A stretch of 64,000 bases of DNA from Chitinophaga polysaccharea. GTDB lineage: Bacteria; Bacteroidota; Bacteroidia; Chitinophagales; Chitinophagaceae. How positions within the stretch are numbered: the stretch's first letter is position 1; each line of letters starts with the position of its first letter. Both the position numbers and the translations under genes were made by a program. The stretch covers positions 1,021,902 through 1,085,901 of the forward strand of contig NZ_CABFVU010000003.1 in assembly GCF_902150045.1 (NCBI RefSeq). Direction: 5' to 3'. The notes beneath the pieces are model-generated. The model was not told where the DNA came from. It searched no databases and saw only the letters and a list, made by a program, of their open reading frames with translations. This document shows positions 53,768 through 63,177 of the stretch, piece by piece.

Positions 53768-54043
53768 GATATGCTTTTTATGAAACTTTATTAAAACTTA
53801 AAGTTACATAAATCGTATAAACTTGAATAATTAAGGGGAGCTAAACAATAGCAGGTTCCAATGAATGTATCGGAAATCGGTTATTATGGAGTTAATGAAA
53901 TCCGTTAACCCTACCTGGCCCCCCGGACATTTTAAAACTGGTCTACCAACGTAACCAAACCAACATTTAATTTTATATCCACGATAAAGGAAAACATCAT
54001 TAACATACAGCAATATTGCTGTTAAACAAAAAGGAACTGCATT

Positions 54044-55012
54044 ATGAAAGCAATCATTGTAACTGACCAGGCGACCGGAACTGCCGGAATGAAACTGGCG
54101 GAACTGACTCAGCCAGAGGCATCTTTGAACGACGTTATTGTACAGGTGTATGCATCAGGATTCACCAAAGATGAGCTCACATGGCCGTCCACATGGACCG
54201 ATCGTGCCGGTCGGGATCGCTCGCCATCAATTCCCGGCCATGAAGTGGCTGGTGTGGTTACTGCCCTGGGCTACGGCACAACCGGATTGTCTGTTGGGCA
54301 ACGGGTTTTTGGCCTTACAGATTGGCACCGTAACGGTACACTGGCAGAGTACGTAGCCGTAGAGGCACGCAACCTTGCACCTTTACCGGGTGATGTTGAT
54401 TTTGCGGAAGGAGCTGCGCTTGTTATGTCGGGCCTGACCGCATGGCAGGGACTATTTGTACACGGGCGCCTCCGGGCCGGGCAAACCGTCCTTATACACG
54501 GTGCAGCCGGCGTGGTGAGCTCTATGGCAGTTCAGCTTGCACGGGCAGCCGGCGCTTATGTTATCGGTACAGGACGTGCCAACGGCCGGCAGGCGGCGCT
54601 CGATTTCGGTGCACAGGAATACCTTGATCTTGAAAACGAAAAACTACAGGATATAGGCGGGGTAGACCTGGTTTTTGATATATTCAGTGGAGATATTGCT
54701 CAGCAGTCTGTAAAACTGATCCGTTCCGGGGGAACACTGGTAACCATCGCAGGGCCTACAGATGCGCGGCCCGATAACGGATCCACAATCGACTTTGTTG
54801 TAGAAGCGGATCCCATCCAATTGAATGAAGTTGTACAGAGATTCCGTGAAGGACGTTTACGGACGAACATTGGCGCCATAGCAACGCTGGATGATGCCAT
54901 CGCCACTTTCAACTCAACCGGGCGGATCAATGGAAAGACAATAATACGGGCTCGCCCTTACAAGCTCATTGGTCCGGGGAATGCAACCTTTAAAGGCTTA
55001 AATCAGGTATGA
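54044..55012 (+). CDS. Zinc-free medium-chain dehydrogenase/quinone oxidoreductase
   Basis: A 322-residue MDR enzyme. N-terminal GroES-like part with SIPGHEVAGVVTALGYGTTG, cofactor motif VLIHGAAGVVSSMAVQLAR (the 'AAGGVG'-type loop of NADPH:quinone oxidoreductases), and no zinc-binding Cys cluster. It likely reduces quinones or enones with NADPH. The 3' end overlaps the convergent MarR gene by 10 bp. Confidence 0.92.
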   Translation: MKAIIVTDQATGTAGMKLAELTQPEASLNDVIVQVYASGFTKDELTWPSTWTDRAGRDRSPSIPGHEVAGVVTALGYGTTGLSVGQRVFGLTDWHRNGTLAEYVAVEARNLAPLPGDVDFAEGAALVMSGLTAWQGLFVHGRLRAGQTVLIHGAAGVVSSMAVQLARAAGAYVIGTGRANGRQAALDFGAQEYLDLENEKLQDIGGVDLVFDIFSGDIAQQSVKLIRSGGTLVTIAGPTDARPDNGSTIDFVVEADPIQLNEVVQRFREGRLRTNIGAIATLDDAIATFNSTGRINGKTIIRARPYKLIGPGNATFKGLNQV

Positions 55013-55434
55013 CTTTCTACTATCTCCCCTATAACTTTACCTAAAAGAGATGTCAGATTGTCCAATTCATCCCTGGTCAGAGCCTTAGAAACCTGTTTTG
55101 CGACACGTTCTCTGAAGTTCTCTGAATTATCAATAATGAATTTTCCTTTATCGGTTGCACTTAAATTGAAAATTCTCCGGTCTAATGAAGATTGCTTTTG
55201 CTCAATGAGATTATTTTCAACCAGGAACTTCAATTGCCGGGAAATTGCAGGCGGACTAATATTAAAAGCCTTTGCCACCTGCTTCCCGGTACATTTATCA
55301 TTTCGATAAATGTATTCGATTATATTGTAGTGAGTGGCGGTAACCCCGTTCACTTCCCCCCTGCTCATATTCGCCAAAATAAAACATTGCAATTCTGTAA
55401 ATACATTGTAGAATTTCCGCTCACCTTTGTTCAT
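55003..55434 (-). CDS. MarR-family transcriptional regulator
   Basis: A 143-residue winged-helix MarR protein: YNIIEYIYRNDKCTGKQVAK, FNISPPAISRQLKFLVENNL and the wing QSSLDRRIFNLSATDKGKF. It is divergent from a UvrA-like drug-resistance gene, separated by only 48 bp that hold a perfect 31-bp dyad. It most likely represses both itself and the UvrA-like gene until a toxic ligand binds. Confidence 0.93.
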   Translation of the reverse strand: MNKGERKFYNVFTELQCFILANMSRGEVNGVTATHYNIIEYIYRNDKCTGKQVAKAFNISPPAISRQLKFLVENNLIEQKQSSLDRRIFNLSATDKGKFIIDNSENFRERVAKQVSKALTRDELDNLTSLLGKVIGEIVESHT

Positions 55435-55447
55435 AATAGCATAATTA

Positions 55448-55478
55448 GTTAACTTTGTTAAATATTACCAAAGTTAAC
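55448..55478. promoter_or_regulatory. MarR operator overlapping two face-to-face promoters
   Basis: GTTAACTTTG (55448-55457) and its exact complement (55469-55478) flank an 11-nt spacer. Each arm contains TAACTTTG, a perfect TAnnTTTG -7 box: 55450-55457 for the UvrA-like gene and 55469-55476 for marR. The two promoters point at each other, so their transcripts would overlap, and one bound dimer would cover both. Confidence 0.75.
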
Positions 55479-55482
55479 GAAT

Positions 55483-57741
55483 ATGACTGATATTATCATA
55501 AAGAATGCAAGGCAAAATAACCTGAAGAATATTTCAGTACAGATACCTAAAAACCGGATCACTGTATTTACAGGTGTTTCGGGCTCAGGAAAATCATCTC
55601 TAGTGTTTGAAACAATAGGAGCTGAAGCACAGAGGCAGTTCAATGAAACACAGGGAAGTTTTATCAGGAACCGCCTGCAGCATATCGGCGTACCCGAAGT
55701 GGATAGAATTGATAACCTGAATGTTCCAATTATTATCAATCAGAAAAGATTAGGAGGAAGCGCAAGGTCAACCGTTGGTACAGCTACCGATGTGTATGCT
55801 TCTTTAAGATTGCTTTTTTCACGAATGGGAAAACCATTTGTAGGATATTCCAATGTGTTTTCATTCAATAACCCCTTGGGAATGTGCAGGGAATGTGAGG
55901 GGCTTGGATTTGTACAGACGGTGAACATAGACAACCTTATAGATAAACAGAAATCACTGAATGAAGGGGCAATCATGTTTCCGACCTTTCAGCCCGGCGG
56001 TTACCGTTTATTGAGATATACACTGTCCGGGTATTTTAATAACGATAAAAAGCTGAAAGATTATACCCCGGAAGAATGGGATATACTTTTGAACGCCCCG
56101 GAACACAAACCAAAGCACCCTGATAAGGAATGGGGCAAAACGGTAAAATATGAAGGTATAATTCCGCGGATTGAAAAAGCATTTCTAAAGAAGGAATCAA
56201 AAGAGAACATCACCCGGAAAGAGGCTTTGAAAAATATCATCATCACAAAACCCTGCCCGGTATGTAACGGTAAAAGACTGAATGATAAAATCTTGTCCTG
56301 TAAAATAAATGATAAAAACATTGCCGACTGTACCGCACTTTCTATAGATGAGCTCCTGGAATTTGTTGACTCCCTGGAATCCAAAACTTTTGATGTAATT
56401 CTAACTGAGCTGAAAAAGAAACTTCAAAACATCGTAAACATAGGTTTACAGTATCTGACATTGGACAGAAGAACAGATACGTTATCGGGCGGAGAAAGTC
56501 AGAGGATAAAAATGGTAAGAAATCTGGGGAACAACCTCACCGACCTGCTATATATTTTTGATGAACCGAGCATAGGACTTCATCCGAAAGATCTGCAAAA
56601 TATTTCTTCTATCATTAAACAAATACGCGACAAGGGTAATACTGTCTTAATTGTTGAGCACGATCCTGACCTAATTAAAATTGCTGATTGGGTTATTGAT
56701 ATGGGGCCGCAATCGGGAAGAAACGGCGGAGAAATTATTTACGAAGGCACATTTGACGAATTAAAAAATTCAAAAGGGAAAACCGGTTTATATTTTGCAA
56801 AAACATCCAAACTGAATAAAAAACCAAGAAGCGCAAATGGGCATTTAGAAATTAAGAATGCTAATCTCCATAATCTTAAAAACGTTTCTGTAAAAATCCC
56901 CAAAAACGTAATGACCATAGTTACAGGTGTTGCCGGATCAGGCAAGAGCACATTGATCAATAAAGTGTTGCCTAAGTTCCACCGGGAAATAACTATTATT
57001 GACCAGTCGTTGTCTGCTATGAGCATTCGCTCCAATCTCATTACTTATCTGAAATTATCAGATGATATAAGAAAACGGTTCTCTATGGCAAATAACGTCT
57101 CCGATAAACTTTTCAGCAGAAATAGTGAAGGCGCCTGCGAAAATTGTAAAGGTATAGGTGTGGAAAAAATTGATCTGGCATTTATGGATGATATAGAGCA
57201 GCCCTGCGAAGTTTGCGGAGGTTCCGGATTTAAGCCACAGGTCTTAAAATATTACTATAACAATAAAAACATTGTTGAGGTCATGAATATGACCGTGGAA
57301 GAAGCTATTGATTTCTTTCCTGACAATCTGTATAACAGGCCTCTCGGCATGTTGCTCAAACTGGGGTTGGGTTATCTTACTTTAGGACAAAGGCTGGACA
57401 GTTTTTCAGGAGGAGAAAGACAACGACTGAAATTAACAAAAGAACTGGAGCATTCCAATAAAATAATTGTCCTGGATGAGCCGAGCACAGGGTTACATCC
57501 AAGCGATACTGAAAAGCTCTTAGGTTTTATGAACGACCTGGTTGAAAATAACAATACTTTGATCGTCATAGAACATAATCTTGATGTAATTGCGCAAGGG
57601 GACTGGATTATTGATATTGGACTTGGTGCAGGTAAATATGGCGGAAATGTTTTGTTTACAGGAACAGTTACTGACTTATTGAAAGATAAGGTTTCTGTAA
57701 CGGCAGAATATGTACGGCAACATTTGCACAAAGGGGAATAA
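55483..57741 (+). CDS. UvrA-like ABC protein (DrrC/UvrA2-type drug-resistance ATPase)
   Basis: A 752-residue tandem ABC ATPase of the UvrA superfamily. Walker A motifs at ~residues 31-38 (GVSGSGKSSL) and ~482 (GVAGSGKSTL); signature motifs LSGGESQRIKM and FSGGERQRLKL; Walker B IFDEPSIGLHP and VLDEPSTGLHP; zinc-type CxxC pairs (CRECEGLG, CPVCNGKRL, CENCKGIG, CEVCGGSG). Housekeeping UvrA has ~940 residues; this one is shorter and lacks part of the UvrB-binding/insertion regions, as in UvrA-like self-resistance proteins that protect DNA from intercalating drugs. It is visibly more AT-rich than its neighbours, hinting at transfer. Controlled by the divergent MarR. Confidence 0.88.
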   Translation: MTDIIIKNARQNNLKNISVQIPKNRITVFTGVSGSGKSSLVFETIGAEAQRQFNETQGSFIRNRLQHIGVPEVDRIDNLNVPIIINQKRLGGSARSTVGTATDVYASLRLLFSRMGKPFVGYSNVFSFNNPLGMCRECEGLGFVQTVNIDNLIDKQKSLNEGAIMFPTFQPGGYRLLRYTLSGYFNNDKKLKDYTPEEWDILLNAPEHKPKHPDKEWGKTVKYEGIIPRIEKAFLKKESKENITRKEALKNIIITKPCPVCNGKRLNDKILSCKINDKNIADCTALSIDELLEFVDSLESKTFDVILTELKKKLQNIVNIGLQYLTLDRRTDTLSGGESQRIKMVRNLGNNLTDLLYIFDEPSIGLHPKDLQNISSIIKQIRDKGNTVLIVEHDPDLIKIADWVIDMGPQSGRNGGEIIYEGTFDELKNSKGKTGLYFAKTSKLNKKPRSANGHLEIKNANLHNLKNVSVKIPKNVMTIVTGVAGSGKSTLINKVLPKFHREITIIDQSLSAMSIRSNLITYLKLSDDIRKRFSMANNVSDKLFSRNSEGACENCKGIGVEKIDLAFMDDIEQPCEVCGGSGFKPQVLKYYYNNKNIVEVMNMTVEEAIDFFPDNLYNRPLGMLLKLGLGYLTLGQRLDSFSGGERQRLKLTKELEHSNKIIVLDEPSTGLHPSDTEKLLGFMNDLVENNNTLIVIEHNLDVIAQGDWIIDIGLGAGKYGGNVLFTGTVTDLLKDKVSVTAEYVRQHLHKGE

Positions 57742-58007
57742 ATGCAGTGAAGTTTAAGGGAGCATCCATTATGTTTTGTATTAAAATGATGGAAGTATAA
57801 AAAACATATCATGCCAATGGGAAAGCAACTGCTTAGACACTGTATCTATTTAATATCCCGGAAATTATACTCTTTAGAGGTAAATGGTGGCCTTTCTGGT
57901 ATCTTCATAATTCTTTCCTAATTTCCATTTAAAGTCTGCCTTGCCTTAAAGCACGGAATTCTGAAATATTTAGCTAAATTGGATATACTACATAAAAACA
58001 TAGAACT

Positions 58008-58457
58008 ATGACAAAAAGTAAAGTACTCAGAATGGACAATGTTGGCATCGTTGTGGAATCTCTCGATAATGCCATCGCTTTTTTCACGGAGTTAGGTCTG
58101 ACACTCGAAGGGAGAGCAAAAGTGGAGGGTGAATGGGCTGGCCGTATCACGGGGTTGGGTGATCAAAGCGTAGAAATTGCTATGATGGTTACTCCGGACG
58201 GTCACAGCCGGCTCGAGATTTCGAAGTTTTTAGCTCCCGCTACTATCTCTGACCATCGTAATGCTCCTGTGAACGCGCTCGGCTATCTTCGTGTCATGTT
58301 CGCTGTTGATAATCTTGATGAACTGCTACCCCGGCTGAGCAAGCATGGAGCCCAGCTTGTCGGCGAAATTGTTCAGTATGAAAACCTGTATCGCCTCTGT
58401 TATATCCGGGGAACCGAAGGAATTATTATCGGGCTGGCAGAACAAATCAATAATTAA
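58008..58457 (+). CDS. VOC-superfamily (glyoxalase/bleomycin-resistance-like) protein
   Basis: A 149-residue two-repeat vicinal-oxygen-chelate fold: NVGIVVESLDNAIAFFTELG, a central LEISKF strand and the second repeat LRVMFAVDNLDELLPRLSKH, with a final IRGTEGIIIGLAEQ. Metal ligands are plausible but not certain, so the activity (glyoxalase, dioxygenase or antibiotic binding) is open. Stands alone. Confidence 0.85.
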   Translation: MTKSKVLRMDNVGIVVESLDNAIAFFTELGLTLEGRAKVEGEWAGRITGLGDQSVEIAMMVTPDGHSRLEISKFLAPATISDHRNAPVNALGYLRVMFAVDNLDELLPRLSKHGAQLVGEIVQYENLYRLCYIRGTEGIIIGLAEQINN

Positions 58458-58525
58458 GTGAATAACCGACTGTAGTTTTTTTTTCTGGTGTTGCTGCTGA
58501 AAATGGATGTCTTTTTGTCAAAGTA

Positions 58526-58805
58526 TTATACACTTCTAATAATCTTCTTCCAGTATGGCAACTGTGCCGGCGCTTTAGCAGCTACTTCTTTCAAAAACTG
58601 TTCAGCCACTTTCTGATAACCTTTCTTCAGATCAGAAAGTGGAAAGATCTTGTTGCGCCATTTTTTGCTGCCACCACCACCTGAGATGGCCGAATCAACA
58701 ATGGAAAAGGCTACCTCGTTAGGTTTGATCAACACAAATTGAAAGGCCGGTTGTCCCTGTTCTCCTTCATCATAGGTGTATTCAGTATCTTTTCCTGATT
58801 CCGCT
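58526..58805 (-). pseudogene. 5'-truncated hypothetical gene fragment
   Basis: The minus-strand frame from 58805 to 58526 reads GKDTEYTYDEGEQGQPAFQF and VLIKPNEVAFSIVDSAISGG, then ends KAPAQLPYWKKIIRSV. It is closed at its 5' side by TGA with no credible ATG, and only a TTG lies inside. It is probably the C-terminal ~90 residues of a lost gene. Family not recognised. Confidence 0.4.
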
Positions 58806-58970
58806 CACTCTCTCCTATTCATACAAAAAGAGATTTTGCACATTTTAAGCCAATGAGTATGTTCACCTGGCTTTTAATCACAACAAATATCTTATCGAGA
58901 TCTTTCCGCTGCTTTAAGGTTATCAGATGACAGCTTGATTCACCTGCAAACAATTAGTATATTGCCTGAC

Positions 58971-59170
58971 ATGACAAAGCTAAGTAAAGTGATTAATCTT
59001 GTGGAAAGATCAGAGCTGCAGCAGTTGCAACTGAAGAAGAAGAAAATGACAAGCTACCGGATATCTTCAGATAGCCTTTCGGATCCTGGTGCCAGCAATT
59101 GGAGTGCGAAGATTTGTCCCCGGAAGAAATTGTTGAAAATGCACTTTCTTACAAACTATTTCAACTTTGA
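58971..59170 (+). pseudogene. Possible frameshifted small gene
   Basis: ATG at 58971 begins MTKLSKVINLVERSELQQLQ (then KKKKMTSYRISSD). Near 59080 the coding character moves to the next frame: GSWCQQLECEDLSPEEIVEN, then ALSYKLFQL and a stop at 59170. One indel would join them into a ~66-residue protein. Weak evidence; unrecognised. Confidence 0.3.
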
Positions 59171-59288
59171 TATAACGCCTGCCGGGAAACAGGAATGCTC
59201 GCTCTAAATAATACGGAATAGCCGGCGGGTTTCATCAGCAATAATGATAAACCGCAGCAACAACAACAAACGGACCTAATAAAAATAT

Positions 59289-59618
59289 ATGCCCAACCTG
59301 ATAAACATCTTTGTTCCAGTAGAGACCCTACTCAGAGATATACATATGCTGATACGGGACAACGGTATGCGCTTGTACATGGAAACGATAAAAGAGGAAA
59401 CCAGCACCATTGTCGAAATTGAGAAGATTGAGGAAGAAATAAATGAACATTATCATGCCTTCTATTTCACGTCCGAAACTTTCGTGGAAAACGTGCATGA
59501 AAGTTTCTTCGACGATGATTTTTGTGCTCATGCCATAGAGGTACTGGGTGGCAGATCATTTGCCAATTATTGTATTTACATATTCTGCAAATTCTCAGAG
59601 TTAGGACATTCCCGCTAG
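59289..59618 (+). CDS. Hypothetical acidic protein
   Basis: 109 residues, unrecognised. Acidic and helical (KEETSTIVEIEKIEEEINEH), no signal peptide or membrane helix, with two Cys near the end (CIYIFCKF). Codon pattern and the absence of competing frames suggest it is real, but it sits among relics and could be a remnant. Confidence 0.45.
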   Translation: MPNLINIFVPVETLLRDIHMLIRDNGMRLYMETIKEETSTIVEIEKIEEEINEHYHAFYFTSETFVENVHESFFDDDFCAHAIEVLGGRSFANYCIYIFCKFSELGHSR

Positions 59619-59706
59619 GATGGCCCAAGCATAACTTTATCTACCAGTTTCCACATATTTCTCATTTTTATTAAGCAGGAGTAAATAGCCAGTTTTTTTC
59701 TTCAAA

Positions 59707-59752
59707 TACTTTGAAATACAAAGTAAAAGCACTTACTTTGTACTTCAAAGTA
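59707..59752. promoter_or_regulatory. Tandem palindromic operators upstream of membrane-protein genes
   Basis: Two 19-bp palindromes of the form TACTTTG-N5-CAAAGTA at 59707-59725 and 59734-59752, with centres 27 bp apart. An extra CAAA half-site at 59703-59706 makes a further overlapping dyad (TTCAAA-TAC-TTTGAA). They lie 30 bp before the gene at 59782. No regulator gene is adjacent, so the controlling protein must be encoded elsewhere. Confidence 0.65.
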
Positions 59753-59781
59753 CTTTCTGTCTATTATAAACATATAGTAGT

Positions 59782-60099
59782 ATGAAAATTTCACGGAAAA
59801 GATTCGTCCTCATTTTTCTCATTTCGGCATTTGCCTTAATGATTGTCTCTAATTTGATTTTGGTGCCCGTAAACGGCGACTGGTTCGCGGGAACTAACTC
59901 GCCAATAGCCTGGAAGCGCACATTAGCCTCCATTTTGTATCCTGTTAAAATTGTTTTGGTAGGCCCCCTGGCACAAATATTCAACGATCCTGACGGCGCA
60001 CCTCCCATCCGGGCTCTTGCCTGTGCTGTGTACTGGACCGTCATAGCTTTAGTTCTTCATTTTCTATTGAGCCTGTTATTCAATCGCAAGAAAGCATGA
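59782..60099 (+). CDS. Hypothetical two-helix membrane protein
   Basis: 105 residues: N-terminal helix FVLIFLISAFALMIVSNLIL, a central extracytoplasmic loop with VNGDWFAGTNSPIAWKR, a semi-hydrophobic stretch, and a C-terminal helix VYWTVIALVLHFLLSLLF with a basic end (NRKKA). Family not recognised. It lies directly behind the tandem palindromes and 73 bp before the DoxX-like gene, so both are probably controlled by those sites. Confidence 0.6.
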   Translation: MKISRKRFVLIFLISAFALMIVSNLILVPVNGDWFAGTNSPIAWKRTLASILYPVKIVLVGPLAQIFNDPDGAPPIRALACAVYWTVIALVLHFLLSLLFNRKKA

Positions 60100-60172
60100 G
60101 TTTTAATGCAACCTGTATTAACAGCCCAATGTGGATTCTAATGTTTCAGGTAACCATCATTGACTAGTGATT

Positions 60173-60895
60173 ATGAGCAGAATTGAAGAAATATACCATG
60201 AAGCAAAGTCTGATAAATGGTTTCAGGGATTTGCTCTTTTTTGTCGCATTGTACTGGCTGCGAGTTTTTTCCCGACCGGTTTGGTTAAAGTCATGGGTGA
60301 GCGATTCGCTGAAGGATTACCGTCGAATAACCCCTTAGGACATTACTTTGACGCATTATATTTAACGGGGTATTATTATACGTTTATTGGAATTGCTCAA
60401 ATCATAATTGCTATTTTAATTCTTATTCCAAGAACTTCTTTTATGGGGGTGCTTATGTATTTCCCCGTGATAGTAAACATATGCGTGCTGACGTATGCCA
60501 CCCGCTTTGCAGGCACCCGGGCCAATACAATGCTGTTGTTAGCATGTCTATTTTTATTACTCTGGAATTATGACCGCTTAAAATATCTTTTACCTTTCAA
60601 GCAAGCTAGAACCGATCCGCCTGTAATAAAAAAGCCTTTAGGAATACGCCTTCGAATTATATTTTTTGGTGGTTCCATCGCCATTTTGTCCTTTATAATA
60701 ATTGGTACTTTCTATTTATGGGAGATTGGACCTTGTAACTCCGAAGCCGAATGCAGAAACCAATGCTTTGGAAGCAAAAACCCTGTGGCATGCGAAGAAT
60801 TTTGTGATTGTATTTATAAAGATGGAAGGCCCCTTGATAGCTGCCTGGCAGCGTTTAATAAGAAAAAAAATATTCGGGTATCTAATACGAAATAG
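60173..60895 (+). CDS. DoxX-like membrane protein with a Cys-rich C-terminal tail
   Basis: 240 residues. A four-helix DoxX-like part (FFPTGLVKVMGERFAEGL, YTFIGIAQIIIAILILIPR, MYFPVIVNICVLTYATRF, LLLACLFLLLWNYD) is followed by a fifth helix (GGSIAILSFIIIGTFYLW). The tail of ~45 residues holds seven Cys (C-N-S-E-A-E-C, then RNQCFGS, ACEEFCDC, LDSC), unusual for DoxX proteins and likely outside the membrane. I use ATG 60173; a GTG lies two codons upstream. Function unknown; a redox or metal role for the Cys tail is speculation. Confidence 0.72.
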   Translation: MSRIEEIYHEAKSDKWFQGFALFCRIVLAASFFPTGLVKVMGERFAEGLPSNNPLGHYFDALYLTGYYYTFIGIAQIIIAILILIPRTSFMGVLMYFPVIVNICVLTYATRFAGTRANTMLLLACLFLLLWNYDRLKYLLPFKQARTDPPVIKKPLGIRLRIIFFGGSIAILSFIIIGTFYLWEIGPCNSEAECRNQCFGSKNPVACEEFCDCIYKDGRPLDSCLAAFNKKKNIRVSNTK

Positions 60896-61115
60896 TTAAT
60901 TCTTTTGGGAGTAAGATAGTGGTCCTTCCATAAGTATTTCAGATTATTCTACCTCATTCTATAATAGAATTAGCACTTTAACATTTAATTAACCATTTTT
61001 CAAGATACTTTTTCTGTGAGTTTCCCTAGTATTGCAAAACAAAAATTACTGCAGCGTATTGAGGCTTATTTAATATCCTTTCCAAATTAGTTAACCAAAT
61101 TCAAATCAAATTGTC

Positions 61116-62633
61116 ATGAGTATTAAACCCTCCAGTTACTTACTGGGTAGTATTTTTATGTCCTTTTTTTTGTTATCTTTTTCCCTTCTTGCAAAAAAGA
61201 GATCGAACAGGATAAAATTTCCAACTCCATAAGCCCGAAATCATCCGCAGAGTATTTAGTATTTGATTCCAAAGAAAAAATGCAGCAATGTATAAACGAC
61301 TTAATTGCTGATAATTTAGAAGATCCTATAAACGTTTTAAATAAATATCACATGCCTGAAAATTTCAGGTCGTATCAAAGTGCAAAGCGCAGTGAAAATA
61401 AGGTTCAAACTGAACAACTAGAAAAGGAACCAACTCTAACAGAATGGAATGAAAACTTAGTTCCTGATCCATATTTCGCTAGCATATTAAATGATAAATT
61501 GGAAGTGCAGGTTGAAAATACTGTCGTTAAAATAACGAAATACGGTACTTTTCTTTGCATGCCTAACAAACTATCACGTGTATACGCTATAATTAAAGAC
61601 TTAGACAAGGATCCCCAATCCGTTATCAGGAAAATGGGACCTCAAACAGAAAATTTCCAACCTGAGCACCCTTCTCGTGTCGTACAAATAGATACTGGAG
61701 TAGTATACATGTCGTCATCTGATTACAACCGCCCTTCTCGGATTATCACCAATCCCTCAGATGCTGCCCCTGAAGAAGATGACAATAAATATGTTCGTCC
61801 AAGTAGAATTGCTGGAGAAGGAAACGGTGAACAAAATCTAGTAGGGCCTTTACCGCAATCTACTTATGATGCTTTTCCCAGTTATGATTTTGATGCCAAA
61901 ACATGGGCTGGTAGCCTTATCCAAGATGCTTTTGGAAGAACTAAACCACATTTTGATTATTTTGATGATAAACATCGTGTTAAAGTCAATTTTTACAATG
62001 TAAATTTTGGTGTATATGCAGCTGCCGGAATTAATGTAAAAATGCAAACCAAAGGCTGGACAGGCATTTGGAGGGAATTAGCAACAGAGGAAATGCGGTT
62101 AGGATGGGATGGACTTATTTTAAAATTTAAGATGCCCAATATGCCTCAACCTAATATTCCAAAGATTGATTTCGGGAAACTCCAAATAGGTAGTATTAAT
62201 TTTCCTATCGAATCAATTACCATTGGAGGCAACAATATTACTAGTGATGTAAAAGATGCTTTAAATGGTGTTATTGAAGGTCAACTGAGAAATACTTTAA
62301 AAACTATTTGGGATTCGTTTATAGAAACCTCGCTCCTGGACAATTATCAACTGAAAAAAATATATCAAAGCTTTCAAAGTTGTATATAATGATGAGGTGG
62401 TAATAGCCTTAGGGAGATATGAGGAACAGGCATCAAATATAAATGCCATAACAAAGACGTTTGATTGGAATGTTGGTTTTACAATTAAATGGAATCCACA
62501 AGGTAATGCAGTTAATCTGGCTGACTTCTCAGGAGGGCCCAATACATTCGAATATGAAATAAAAGCAGGAAGTGTGTATGGTGCTGCGAAATATTATGGT
62601 AATTGGAAAGGAGCACGTGTTGAGAAGAAATAA
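61116..62633 (+). pseudogene. Surface lipoprotein gene split by two homopolymer indels
   Basis: Three frames join into one ~505-residue lipoprotein if one T is added to the T8 tract at 61164-61171 and one A removed from the A7 tract at 62354-62360. Part one is the signal (MSIKPSSYLLGSIFMS). After the T tract the frame gives a lipobox FFPSCKKEIEQDKISNS and a long body (VVKITKYGTFLCMPNKLSRV, FYNVNFGVYAAAGINVKMQT). After the A tract it continues VVYNDEVVIALGRYEEQASN to GNWKGARVEKK. Both breaks sit exactly at runs, so they are slips or base-calling errors, not random decay. Family unknown. It leads a three-gene block with the next two genes. Confidence 0.65.
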
Positions 62634-62711
62634 ATATTAAAACTGACTTCTTATTCCATTCGCCAATAATTTATTGATGAATGGAATAAGAAGCCAAATT
62701 TACAAATACCA

Positions 62712-63164
62712 ATGAACAAATACGTAATTATTGTGTGTGTATTTTCTTTGTATTCTTGTGGCTTTTATACTGTCGATAGTCTAGGCGAGAAACGACGTAA
62801 TGAAAACGCTCAGATAACCATGCCATTTGGTCATAAAAAAGCAAAGAAAAACATACAACCCAGTCTCGAATTTATAGAATCTGTAAAGGCATATAGATTT
62901 GCCATAGGGGCCTTCCCTGCGAGTATGCAACAATTAGAATATTATAATGAGAAAAGTAAAATTGCTGTAGGTGGAATGAGGCAGCTAGGGTTCAAGAAAA
63001 TGGAAGTCTCCTATTCTCTTCTGGATTCTATGATAATTGATTTCACACACGATCCTGTTTATACCCAACAAATAGGCACAACGGATCTGAGATTCCATGT
63101 TAATGGTAAATTTATATTTACTGTTAGAGACTCGTCTTTCTCCACACGTACGTTGGTTAAATAA
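62712..63164 (+). CDS. Hypothetical lipoprotein
   Basis: 150 residues with an SPII signal (MNKYVIIVCVFSLYSCG). The mature part (EFIESVKAYRFAIGAFPASM, FKKMEVSYSLLDSMIIDFTH) is unrecognised. It is flanked closely by the broken lipoprotein gene and a beta-barrel gene on the same strand, so the three probably form an envelope-related operon. Confidence 0.6.
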   Translation: MNKYVIIVCVFSLYSCGFYTVDSLGEKRRNENAQITMPFGHKKAKKNIQPSLEFIESVKAYRFAIGAFPASMQQLEYYNEKSKIAVGGMRQLGFKKMEVSYSLLDSMIIDFTHDPVYTQQIGTTDLRFHVNGKFIFTVRDSSFSTRTLVK

Positions 63165-63177
63165 AAAAACTGATTAA

